DNA of 12,481 bases, taken from Xanthomonas cassavae CFBP 4642. GTDB taxonomy: Bacteria > Pseudomonadota > Gammaproteobacteria > Xanthomonadales > Xanthomonadaceae. Both the position numbers and the translations under genes were made by a program. Under the pieces are notes generated by a model that ran no database searches, was not told where the DNA came from, and saw only the letters and a list, made by a program, of their open reading frames with translations. Below are positions 6,036 to 12,481 of this stretch, piece after piece (position 1 is the first letter of the stretch; the number at the start of each line of letters is the position of its first letter). The stretch covers positions 643,048 to 655,528 of the forward strand of contig NZ_CM002139.1 in the NCBI RefSeq assembly GCF_000454545.1. Reading direction: 5' to 3'.

Positions 6036-6611
6036 ATGTTGGTGCTGTTGAACAAACCCTATGGCGTGCTATCGCAGTTCAGCGACCGCTCGCACCCGCC
6101 CAAGCGCACGCTGGCCGAATTCGGGCTGCCGGCCGACGTCTATGCGGCAGGCCGTCTGGATCACGATAGCGAAGGACTGTTGTTGCTCACCGACGATGGC
6201 GCACTGGCGCATCGGCTGACCGACCCGCGCCACAAGCAGCCCAAGACCTATTGGGTACAGGTGGAAGGCGACCCGCAGCAGGCACAGTTGCAGGCATTGC
6301 GCGATGGCGTGGTCCTCAACGATGGCCCGACTCGCCCGGCCAAGGTGTGCCTGCTTGATCCCGCGCCCGTGCTCTGGCCGCGTGATCCACCCGTGCGGGT
6401 GCGCAAGACCGTGCCGGATGCGTGGCTGGAAATGCGGATCAGCGAAGGCCGCAACCGCCAGGTGCGGCGGATGACCGCCTCGGTGGGCCTGCCCACGCTG
6501 CGCCTGGTGCGGGTGGGGATCGGTGACTGGACGCTGGGCACGCTCGCACCCGGCCAATGGGCAACGGACCCAACAACGCACCGGCGGCCGTCGCGCGCAC
6601 GCCAACGCTAG
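6036..6611 (+). CDS. rluE: 23S rRNA pseudouridine(2457) synthase RluE
   Basis: RluE isomerises U2457 of 23S rRNA to pseudouridine and belongs to the RsuA/RluB/E/F family. The 191-residue protein matches E. coli RluE over most of its length: FNKPY-like start (LNKPYGVLSQF), the catalytic-loop motif AAGRLDHDSEGLLLLT with catalytic D42, KTYWVQVEG, GVVLNDGPTRPA, LWPRDPPVRVRK, and EGRNRQVRRM at 137-146. It has no N-terminal S4 domain, as in other RluE proteins. The ATG at 6036 is preferred over the upstream in-frame start at 5892 because family homology begins there and ACGGAA precedes it. The C-terminus is a short Arg-rich tail (RRPSRARQR) that may help RNA binding. It is monocistronic as far as can be seen. 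Confidence 0.93.
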   Translation: MLVLLNKPYGVLSQFSDRSHPPKRTLAEFGLPADVYAAGRLDHDSEGLLLLTDDGALAHRLTDPRHKQPKTYWVQVEGDPQQAQLQALRDGVVLNDGPTRPAKVCLLDPAPVLWPRDPPVRVRKTVPDAWLEMRISEGRNRQVRRMTASVGLPTLRLVRVGIGDWTLGTLAPGQWATDPTTHRRPSRARQR

Positions 6612-6758
6612 CGCGGGCTTATTGCTTCGCGAGACGGATGCCTTGCGATCCGCGTCACCGCAACGCACAGCGTCGGCCCTGTCTTCAGAAGTGACAACAC
6701 GCAGCGCCTGGCGCCAGCGGGAAGCGACCAGCCGTACCGGATTGCCTGCCACAAACGA

Positions 6759-6787
6759 CAACGCCACGGCGCGTGGCCGTGGCGTTG
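6759..6787 (-). terminator. GC-rich hairpin between convergent genes
   Basis: An 11-bp perfect stem (6759-6769/6777-6787, core AACGCCACGG) with a 7-nt loop sits between the ends of rluE and the leftward membrane-protein gene, 41 bp past the latter's stop. On the minus strand it is followed by TCGTTTG rather than a clean T-run. It may serve both directions. Confidence 0.45.
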
Positions 6788-6828
6788 GGCGCTAACGCTC
6801 CCCGCGTCGATCCGACGCAGGCGATGGC

Positions 6829-7260
6829 TTACTCGATGCCGTCGCTCGGCGTGACCGCAGCACGGCGCTGATAAGCCGCACGACGAGCACTGGCGTTGCT
6901 GGCGTGTTCGCGGTCCAGACGGTGCACGTTGCCACCGAGGGTCTGCTGGTCGCGCTGACGCTTGCGATAGACCGCGTAGCCGATCAGGCCCAGGCCGGCG
7001 ACTGCGGCAGCCACGGTGACCGCCGGGTTGCGCTTGACCAGCTTGCTGGCGACCTTGCCGCCGGTGCGTACTGCGCCCAGGGCCGCGCCGGTCTTCAGCC
7101 ATTCGCTGGCACCGGGCCCGAAGTGACGCAGGCTGCTGCCCGCATGGCGGGCCTGGTCGCCCGCGTTGGAGGCGGCATGACGCAGATGGTCGCCAGCGTT
7201 GCCTGCCAGTTCCAGGGCACGCTCCAGGGCGCGTTCGGTGATCACAGTCAGCTTGCTCAT
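6829..7260 (-). CDS. Small membrane protein with 11-residue amphipathic repeats
   Basis: I do not recognise a named family. The 143-residue product has three parts: an N-terminal amphipathic region with near-tandem 11-residue units (NAGDHLRHAAS then NAGDQARHAGS, residues 21-42); a single membrane segment at about 79-98 (PAVTVAAAVAGLGLIGYAVY) flanked by KLVKRN and RKRQR; and a polar C-terminal tail. The layout recalls stress-related membrane-anchored proteins such as the DUF883/ElaB type, in which a repeat helix precedes one membrane helix, but the match is only architectural. Positive charges on both sides leave topology uncertain. The ATG at 7260 has AGGAAA 8 nt upstream. It lies downstream of hrpB on the same strand, separated by the G-rich element, so it probably has its own promoter. 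Confidence 0.7.
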   Translation of the reverse strand: MSKLTVITERALERALELAGNAGDHLRHAASNAGDQARHAGSSLRHFGPGASEWLKTGAALGAVRTGGKVASKLVKRNPAVTVAAAVAGLGLIGYAVYRKRQRDQQTLGGNVHRLDREHASNASARRAAYQRRAAVTPSDGIE

Positions 7261-7390
7261 TGGAGGCGTTTCCTTTCTGAGTACGTGAGGTGCAGTCTGT
7301 GGGCTGGTGCGTATAGACGATGTTAGCGGGACCGGGCGCTGTTTGGCTTGCGGTTAGGAAGAACGCTACGCACCGCTGCGACTGCTTCGC

Positions 7391-7480
7391 CCCGTCCGCT
7401 CACCCCCAACCCCCGCTCCGCGCCCCAACCCCCGCGTGCGGCGCGTGTGCCGTGCCTTCTCGCCCCGGGGGAGAGGGGCT
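7391..7480. repeat. REP-like G-rich element with a possible G-quadruplex, overlapping the hrpB stop
   Basis: On the minus strand four G-runs occur within 31 nt (the complements of C-runs at 7403-7407, 7410-7414, 7423-7426 and 7429-7433), arranged as two copies of a GGGGGTTGGGG-like unit. This satisfies a loose G-quadruplex pattern with loops of 2, 8 and 2 nt. Beside it is an imperfect palindrome, CCCCGGGGGAGAGGGG (7463-7478). CCCTCTCCC and GGGTTGGGG modules like these are, from memory, common dispersed intergenic repeats in Xanthomonas. The element begins at the last codon of hrpB. Confidence 0.5.
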
Positions 7481-9980
7481 AAGTGCCGCGCGGTTTCGCT
7501 CTATGCGTTGCAGCCGCTGTCCACGGATCATCCGGCCACGGATGCCTCGGATACCGCCCCTTCATCTCCTTCCTGACATCCGGATACGTGGTGGCCCAGA
7601 AACTCTTCAGATCCTGGGTCACCTGCAGCGGGCGGCCGCCGGGCGAGAGCAGGTGCAGCGTCAGCGGGATGCGGCCGTCGGCGATGCGCGGGGTGTCGGC
7701 CAGGCCGAACAGTTCCTGCAACTTGACCGCCAGCACCGGTGGCAGTGGGTGCTGCGCATGGTCGAGCGCATAGTGGATCTGCCGCTCCATGCCCGACGGC
7801 ACCGGGATGCGGGTGGGGGCATGGCGGTCGATGGCCTGGCGGCGCTCCCAGGGCAAGGCACCCTTGAGCGCTTCGCCCAGACTGGCTTCATCCAGCGCGT
7901 CGAGCCGGGTCTTGCCGTCGAAGGCCGGGCGCAGCCAGCTGTCGAGCGTGGCCAGCAGCGCCGCATCGGAGAGATCGGGTAGCGCCAGCTCGGGCATCCA
8001 TGCCCGCAGCGACAGCACGCGGGCGCGCCATTGCTGCAGGTTTTCGGTCCAGGGCAGGGCGTCCAGGCCGAGTTGGCGCACCGCCTCGGTCAGTGCGCCG
8101 GCGGCCTGCGCCGGGTCGACACGGCCTGCGGGGCGGCTGTCGAGCACGATGCGGTCGAAGCTGGATTGCCGGCGCGCGATGAGGGCGCGTTTGTCGGCGT
8201 CCCACTGCACCACGTCCTGCTGCACGAAGCGCTCGGGCAGGCTGCGGCGCAGGTAGTCCTCGTCCACCGGTGCGGCCCGCAGCAGCAATGCGTCCCTGGC
8301 TTCGTAACGCAGTTCGCTGGCCACCAGCCAGGGTTCGCCGCGTAAGTCGCTGTGGTCGAACAGGCGCGCGCTGCGGCCGTTGGCCAGCAGGTAGCGCAGC
8401 GGGTCGGCCGGGTGGCGGGCGGCGATGCGGTCGGGGAAGGCATGTGAGAGCAGGTCGCCCAGCGCATGCGCTTCCACGCTGGCCGGCGGGGCGGTGTCGC
8501 AGCGCAGCCGGCGTCGCCATTGTTTGGCAGCGCTGTCGATGGCGGCCAGGCCACCGCGGTTGGCATCGGGCGCGCTGCGGCCCTGGCGGAACGCGGCCAG
8601 GGCACGCCAGCGCGCGGCCAGGCCATCGCCGCCCTGGCGCAGCGGATCGCGCGCCTCCAGCAGGGCCGCCAGATCGCAGGCCAGGGCCAGGCGCGGTGGT
8701 TCGTCGGCCTGCGCGAGCATCGCCGCCAGACGCGGATGCGTGCCCAGCGCCAGCATGCGGCGGCCCAGCGCGGTGATGCCGCCGCTGTCGCTGAGCGCGC
8801 CCAGCCGTTGCAGCAGTTCGCGTGCGGCGGCCAGCGCGCCGGCAGGCGGCGCATCGACAAAGCGCAGCGCATCGCTGCCCCAGGCGGCCAGTTCCAGCGC
8901 CAGCCCGGCCAGCTCCACCTGGGTGATCTCGGCACGCCGCTGCGGTTCCAGCCGCTGCGATTGCGGCCACAGCCGGTAGGCCCAGCCGCTGGCCACGCGG
9001 CCGGCACGGCCGGCGCGCTGGTCGGCCGAGGCCTGCGCGATGGTGGTCACATCCAGCCGCGAGAACCCGCTATTGGGATCGTAGTGCGGCTCGCGTGCCT
9101 GGCCGCTGTCGATCACCACGCGCACGCCTGGCAGCGTCACCGACGACTCGGCGACGTTGGTGGCCAGCACCACGCGGCGACGGCCCTGCGGGTCCGGCTG
9201 CAGCACCTGGCTTTGCGCCTCCACCGAGAGCTCGCCGTGCAGGGGCAGCACCTGGATGGCCGGATCCAGGACATCGTCCAGCGCGGCGTGCACCCGCGCG
9301 ATCTCGCGCTGGCCGGGCAGGAACACCAGCACATCGCCGGGATGGGTGGCCACCGCATGTTCCACCGCACGGCGCGTCTGCGGCTCCATGGCCTCGTCGC
9401 GGCGTGCCGGGAAATGCGCGATCTCCACCGGAAAGCTGCGCCCGGCGCTGCTGAGCCGTGGCGCGTCCAGGAAGCCGGCCAGGCGCTCGCCATCCAGCGT
9501 GGCCGACATCGCCACGATGCGCAGGTCATCGCGCACCTGCGCCTGCACATCCAGCGCCAGCGCCAGGCCCAGGTCGCCGGCCAGATGGCGTTCGTGGAAT
9601 TCGTCGAACAGCAGCGCCCCCACGCGCTCCAGCATGGGGTCGTCCTGGATCATCCGGGTCAGGATGCCTTCGGTGACGACCTCTATGCGGGTGCGCGCGG
9701 AGGTCTTGTTCTCGAAGCGGATGCGGTAGCCCACCGTCTCGCCGACCGGCTCGCCCAGCTGGCGCGCCATGAACAGCGCGGCGCTGCGCGCGGCCACCCG
9801 GCGCGGTTCCAGCATCACGATGCTGCGCCCGGCCAGCCACGGTGCCTCCAGCAGCGCCAGCGGCACCTGGGTGGTCTTGCCGGCGCCGGGCGGGGCTTCG
9901 AGCACCAGCCGGGGATGGCCGGCAAGGCTGTCGCATAGCTGCGGCAGCAACCCGGAAATGGGAAATGCGGGGGTATTCAT
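7479..9980 (-). CDS. hrpB: ATP-dependent helicase HrpB
   Basis: HrpB is a DEAH-family superfamily 2 helicase-like ATPase; its cellular task in bacteria is not well defined. The 833-residue protein has the full set of motifs: Walker A APPGAGKTT at 29-37, LEPRRVAAR at 57-65, TEGILTR at 103-109, DEFHER (motif II, 126-131), SAT at 159-161, LVFLPGQREI near 218-227, LATNVAESSVT near 272-282 and motif VI QRAGRAGR at 321-328. The C-terminal half carries the HrpB-specific domain, ending in the conserved QDLKSFWATTYPDVRKEMKGRYPRHPWPDDP. Length is normal for the family. The ATG at 9980 lacks a clear Shine-Dalgarno sequence, but MNTPAFPISGLLPQL is a typical HrpB beginning. It is divergent from the chemoreceptor. 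It should not be confused with the AraC-type hrp regulators of plant-pathogen type III secretion. Confidence 0.95.
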   Translation of the reverse strand: MNTPAFPISGLLPQLCDSLAGHPRLVLEAPPGAGKTTQVPLALLEAPWLAGRSIVMLEPRRVAARSAALFMARQLGEPVGETVGYRIRFENKTSARTRIEVVTEGILTRMIQDDPMLERVGALLFDEFHERHLAGDLGLALALDVQAQVRDDLRIVAMSATLDGERLAGFLDAPRLSSAGRSFPVEIAHFPARRDEAMEPQTRRAVEHAVATHPGDVLVFLPGQREIARVHAALDDVLDPAIQVLPLHGELSVEAQSQVLQPDPQGRRRVVLATNVAESSVTLPGVRVVIDSGQAREPHYDPNSGFSRLDVTTIAQASADQRAGRAGRVASGWAYRLWPQSQRLEPQRRAEITQVELAGLALELAAWGSDALRFVDAPPAGALAAARELLQRLGALSDSGGITALGRRMLALGTHPRLAAMLAQADEPPRLALACDLAALLEARDPLRQGGDGLAARWRALAAFRQGRSAPDANRGGLAAIDSAAKQWRRRLRCDTAPPASVEAHALGDLLSHAFPDRIAARHPADPLRYLLANGRSARLFDHSDLRGEPWLVASELRYEARDALLLRAAPVDEDYLRRSLPERFVQQDVVQWDADKRALIARRQSSFDRIVLDSRPAGRVDPAQAAGALTEAVRQLGLDALPWTENLQQWRARVLSLRAWMPELALPDLSDAALLATLDSWLRPAFDGKTRLDALDEASLGEALKGALPWERRQAIDRHAPTRIPVPSGMERQIHYALDHAQHPLPPVLAVKLQELFGLADTPRIADGRIPLTLHLLSPGGRPLQVTQDLKSFWATTYPDVRKEMKGRYPRHPWPDDPWTAAATHRAKPRGT

Positions 9981-10162
9981 GCGCGGCAGGATACGGCCTG
10001 TGTGGCGCCGGCACGATGGTCAGGCCCGGCGGTGAAGGTTGTCGGGGAATACGGAAGGGGCGGCAGCTGGCCTGTCGGAAATGCGGACCTGCACGCCATG
10101 CTGAAGCTTCAGGCCCGGGTGGGCCGTCGATAACTCCTATAACCCCTGTTACCGGATTCACC
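9981..10162. promoter_or_regulatory. Divergent promoter region of hrpB and the chemoreceptor
   Basis: The segment before the chemoreceptor start contains GTCGATAA at 10126-10133, which matches the flagellar sigma-28 -10 consensus GCCGATAA at seven of eight positions, but no TAAA-like -35 is found at the usual 15-16 nt spacing. Three imperfect 9-nt repeats (ATAACTCCT, ATAACCCCT, GTTACCGGA) follow at 10130-10156. Upstream there are small dyads (GAAGCTTC at 10103-10110; GGCCC/GGGCC at 10112-10125). Confidence 0.25.
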
Positions 10163-12280
10163 ATGTCTGCCTCCGTGCCGAAGTTCGTCAGCCTGCAGAG
10201 CAAACTGCTGGGCGCGCTTGCGTTGGGCCTCGCTGTCATCCTGCTGTGCGCGCTCGGCGGCCTGGGAACGGCCTGGCTGAGCCTGTCGGGCAAGGTGCCG
10301 CCAGAGGTCGCGCAAGCCTCCAGCAGCGAAGAGATCACCCGCAATTTCCGCCTGCAGGTGCAGGAGTGGAAGAATGTGCTGATCCGCGGGCGCGACCCGG
10401 CGCAGCTGGACAAGCATCTGACAGCCTTCCGCGAGCAGGGCCAGAAAGTGCAGGCCAGCACCGAGGCGCTGACCAAGGCGGCGCAGGACCCTCAGGTTCG
10501 CGTGCTGGCGCAGGACTTCGCCACCGCGCACCTGGGCCTGCAGGCCAATTACGAAGCGGCGCTGGGCAAGTTCGCCGCCGCCGGTTACGACACCCAGGTG
10601 GGCGACCAACTGGTCAAAGGTCAGGACCGCGCGCCCAGCCACACGCTTGAAGCGCTGGTCCAGCGCAGCAAGATGCTGGCCGATGCGGCGGTGCTGGCCG
10701 GTTCGCAGTCGGCGCAGCGCAAGCTGGTGTATTCGGCCGTTGCCACCATCGCCGCAGCGCTGTGCCTTGTCGTGGTGCTGGGGTGGTGGATACGCCGCTC
10801 GATCGTGCGTCCGATCGAAACCGTTGCACAGGCGGCCCGCCTGGTGGCGGCCGGCGACCTGTCGGCGCGTGCGGCGGTGGACACGCGCGACGAGATCGGC
10901 CTGCTTGGGCAGGCAATGGGGCAGGTGGTCACCACGCTGTCCGATGTGTCGAGCGCGCAGGCGGACATGGCCCAGCGCCATGACGCCGGGCAGATGAGCT
11001 ACCGCATGGATGCACAGGCATTTCCTGGTGCCTACGGCCGCATGGTGGACGACACCAACAGCCTGATCGGTGCGCAGGTCGGCCTGATCGGCACCATGCT
11101 GCAGGTGATGCAGCATTACGCGGTGGGCGACATGTCGGTGGACATGCCGCGCCTGCCCGGCGAAAAGGCCCAGATCACCGAGGCCATGGACACCACCAAG
11201 CGCAATCTGGCCGCGATCAATGGCGAAATCCGTGGCCTGGTGGATGCCGCCGCCGCTGGCGATTTTGCCACCCGCGGCAATGCCGACGCGTATCAGTTCG
11301 AATTCCGCGGCATGGTCGACGGCCTCAATGGCTTGATGCAGAACGTGGACCGCAATCTGGCCGACCTGTCGCAGTTGCTCAAGGCGATTGCCGATGGCGA
11401 CCTGACCGCGCGCATGCACGGCAACCAGCAGGGCGTGTTTGCGCGGATGCGCGACGATGCCAACGCCACCGTGCAGCGCCTGACCGATATCGTGGGCGAT
11501 ATCACGCTGGCGGCGCAGACCATCCGCACCGCCTCGGCGGAGATCGCCGCCGGCAACAACGACCTGGCCCAGCGCACCGAACAGCAGGCCGCGAACCTGG
11601 AAGAAACCGCCGCCTCGATGGAAGAGCTGACCTCCACCGTGCGGCAGAACGCCGAGACCGCGCAGCAGGCCAGCCGCGGCGCGCAGGCGGCGGCGGAGAT
11701 CGCCAGCCGCGGCGGTGAAATGGTGGCCAGCGTGGTCGACACCATGGGCGAGATCGAAGGCTCGTCCAGGAAGATCGCCGAGATCATCAGCGTCATCGAC
11801 GGCATCGCGTTCCAGACCAATATCCTGGCGCTGAATGCGGCGGTGGAAGCCGCGCGCGCTGGCGAACAGGGCCGCGGCTTTGCCGTGGTGGCCTCCGAAG
11901 TGCGCGCGCTGGCGCAGCGTTCGGCCGGCGCTGCCAAGGAGGTCAAGCAGTTGATCGATGCGTCGGTGGATAGCGTGGCGCGCGGCAGCGCACGCGTGGA
12001 TCAGGCCGGGCGCACGATGCAGGACATCGTGCAGTCGGTGCAGCAGGTCACTACGCTGATCGCGGAGATCTCCGCCGCGTCGCGCGAGCAGTCGGCCGGC
12101 ATCGAACAGGTGGCACGCACCGTCAACGACATGGACGAGACCACTCAACGCAATGCCGCGCTCGTGGAAGAAGCCTCCGCCGCCGCGCGTGCGATGGAAG
12201 AACAGGCGGTGGAGCTGAGCGAAGCGGTGTCGGTGTTCCGTCTGGATGCACGCAAACCGCGCTTGGCAGCTGCGGCATGA
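10163..12280 (+). CDS. Methyl-accepting chemotaxis protein with multiple HAMP-like modules
   Basis: This is an inner-membrane chemoreceptor of 705 residues that should couple a periplasmic signal to CheA/CheW. The order is: short cytoplasmic start, membrane helix 1 (about 15-38), a helical periplasmic sensor of about 150 residues with QEWKNVLIRGRDP at 67-79 (probably a four-helix bundle), membrane helix 2 (about 189-210), and canonical HAMP beginning RRSIVRPIE (211-219). Four further HAMP-like units follow before the signalling domain, whose hairpin tip EIISVIDGIAFQTNILALNAAVEAARAGEQGRGF spans 540-573 (written in part: core FQTNILALNAAVEAARAGEQ). Acidic/Gln-rich helices on both sides of the tip (AANLEETAASMEEL; NAALVEEASAAARAMEEQA) are likely methylation regions. 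The C-terminus AAAA lacks the NWETF-type CheR/CheB tether. An in-frame extension to 9842 is rejected because it overlaps hrpB and the ATG at 10163 begins a typical receptor. Confidence 0.94.
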   Translation: MSASVPKFVSLQSKLLGALALGLAVILLCALGGLGTAWLSLSGKVPPEVAQASSSEEITRNFRLQVQEWKNVLIRGRDPAQLDKHLTAFREQGQKVQASTEALTKAAQDPQVRVLAQDFATAHLGLQANYEAALGKFAAAGYDTQVGDQLVKGQDRAPSHTLEALVQRSKMLADAAVLAGSQSAQRKLVYSAVATIAAALCLVVVLGWWIRRSIVRPIETVAQAARLVAAGDLSARAAVDTRDEIGLLGQAMGQVVTTLSDVSSAQADMAQRHDAGQMSYRMDAQAFPGAYGRMVDDTNSLIGAQVGLIGTMLQVMQHYAVGDMSVDMPRLPGEKAQITEAMDTTKRNLAAINGEIRGLVDAAAAGDFATRGNADAYQFEFRGMVDGLNGLMQNVDRNLADLSQLLKAIADGDLTARMHGNQQGVFARMRDDANATVQRLTDIVGDITLAAQTIRTASAEIAAGNNDLAQRTEQQAANLEETAASMEELTSTVRQNAETAQQASRGAQAAAEIASRGGEMVASVVDTMGEIEGSSRKIAEIISVIDGIAFQTNILALNAAVEAARAGEQGRGFAVVASEVRALAQRSAGAAKEVKQLIDASVDSVARGSARVDQAGRTMQDIVQSVQQVTTLIAEISAASREQSAGIEQVARTVNDMDETTQRNAALVEEASAAARAMEEQAVELSEAVSVFRLDARKPRLAAAA

Positions 12281-12481
12281 CGCAGGACCACGAGTAACGC
12301 TGCCCGCCATGCCTGTAGATGCAGCCAACAGCCAGGTCCAACGCCTGGTTGGTCGAGGGCAACGCACCAGAATGTTGGCCGGTCGCTTTAGGGATGGTCT
12401 GATCAACGCAGCCGGAAAACGAAACACGCCACATCCGCCGCGCTGAGGGCGCTCAACCCCCCGGTTTTTTGCCGTTTTCGG
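12281..12481. other. Sequence downstream of the chemoreceptor, with a weak terminator-like hairpin
   Basis: No gene is supported. AACC-CCCC-GGTT at 12455-12466 followed by TTTT (12467-12470) could be a weak intrinsic terminator or the leader of a further gene beyond the window. Overlapping dyads (CCAGG/CCTGG and CCAAC/GTTGG) occur near 12330-12353. The short + frame at 12246-12446 is not protein-like. Confidence 0.3.

Noticed and set aside
8466..9938. 490-codon plus-strand frame opposite hrpB
   Set aside because: hrpB is unmistakable on the other strand with all helicase motifs; this frame has His/Gln/Arg-rich composition typical of antisense shadows.
9842..10162. N-terminal extension of the chemoreceptor
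   Set aside because: It overlaps the start of hrpB and places non-family sequence before the first membrane helix.
10109..12427. 772-codon minus-strand frame opposite the chemoreceptor
   Set aside because: It is rich in His/Gly/Arg with no recognisable domain, while the plus strand has a full chemoreceptor.
12246..12446. Short plus-strand ORF after the chemoreceptor
   Set aside because: It begins inside the chemoreceptor gene in another frame, with no ribosome-binding site and no protein-like features.

Overview
This window is high-GC, gene-dense chromosomal DNA from a gammaproteobacterium, most likely Xanthomonas or a close relative. The placement is inference: it rests on strong G/C bias at third codon positions, E. 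coli-like housekeeping proteins (DkgB, RluE, HrpB) and a large chemoreceptor of the kind Xanthomonas carries in multigene clusters. Nine gene-sized coding regions are supported, one of them broken.

Layout. Positions 1-427 are AT-richer and non-coding looking. They hold a perfect 24-bp inverted repeat (57-80/124-147) that resembles the paired ends of a small transposon relic, a strong leftward terminator at 201-236 with no known gene feeding it (a possible small RNA), and a possible 23-residue ORF. A hypothetical protein follows (428-844, +). On the minus strand, read from right to left, lies an oxidoreductase run: an aldo/keto reductase (4564-3587), a CurA-like medium-chain reductase (3493-2465), DkgB (2389-1586) and a small frameshifted gene (1439-1138). 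All four point the same way with gaps of 75-150 bp, so they may be one operon for NADPH-dependent reduction of reactive carbonyls. Divergent from it is an exported methyltransferase-fold protein (4797-5651, +) ending at a clear terminator. Next come RluE (6036-6611, +), a small membrane protein with 11-residue repeats (7260-6829, -) and the helicase HrpB (9980-7479, -), whose stop codon lies inside a G-rich, REP-like element. Divergent from hrpB is a methyl-accepting chemotaxis protein (10163-12280, +) with five HAMP-like modules at about 45-residue spacing.

I do not see a CRISPR array, tRNA, rRNA, integrase, toxin-antitoxin pair or defence system. The least explained parts are the left 427 bases, the exported methyltransferase, the poly-HAMP receptor and the G-rich element. 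Most of the rest is ordinary core genome.
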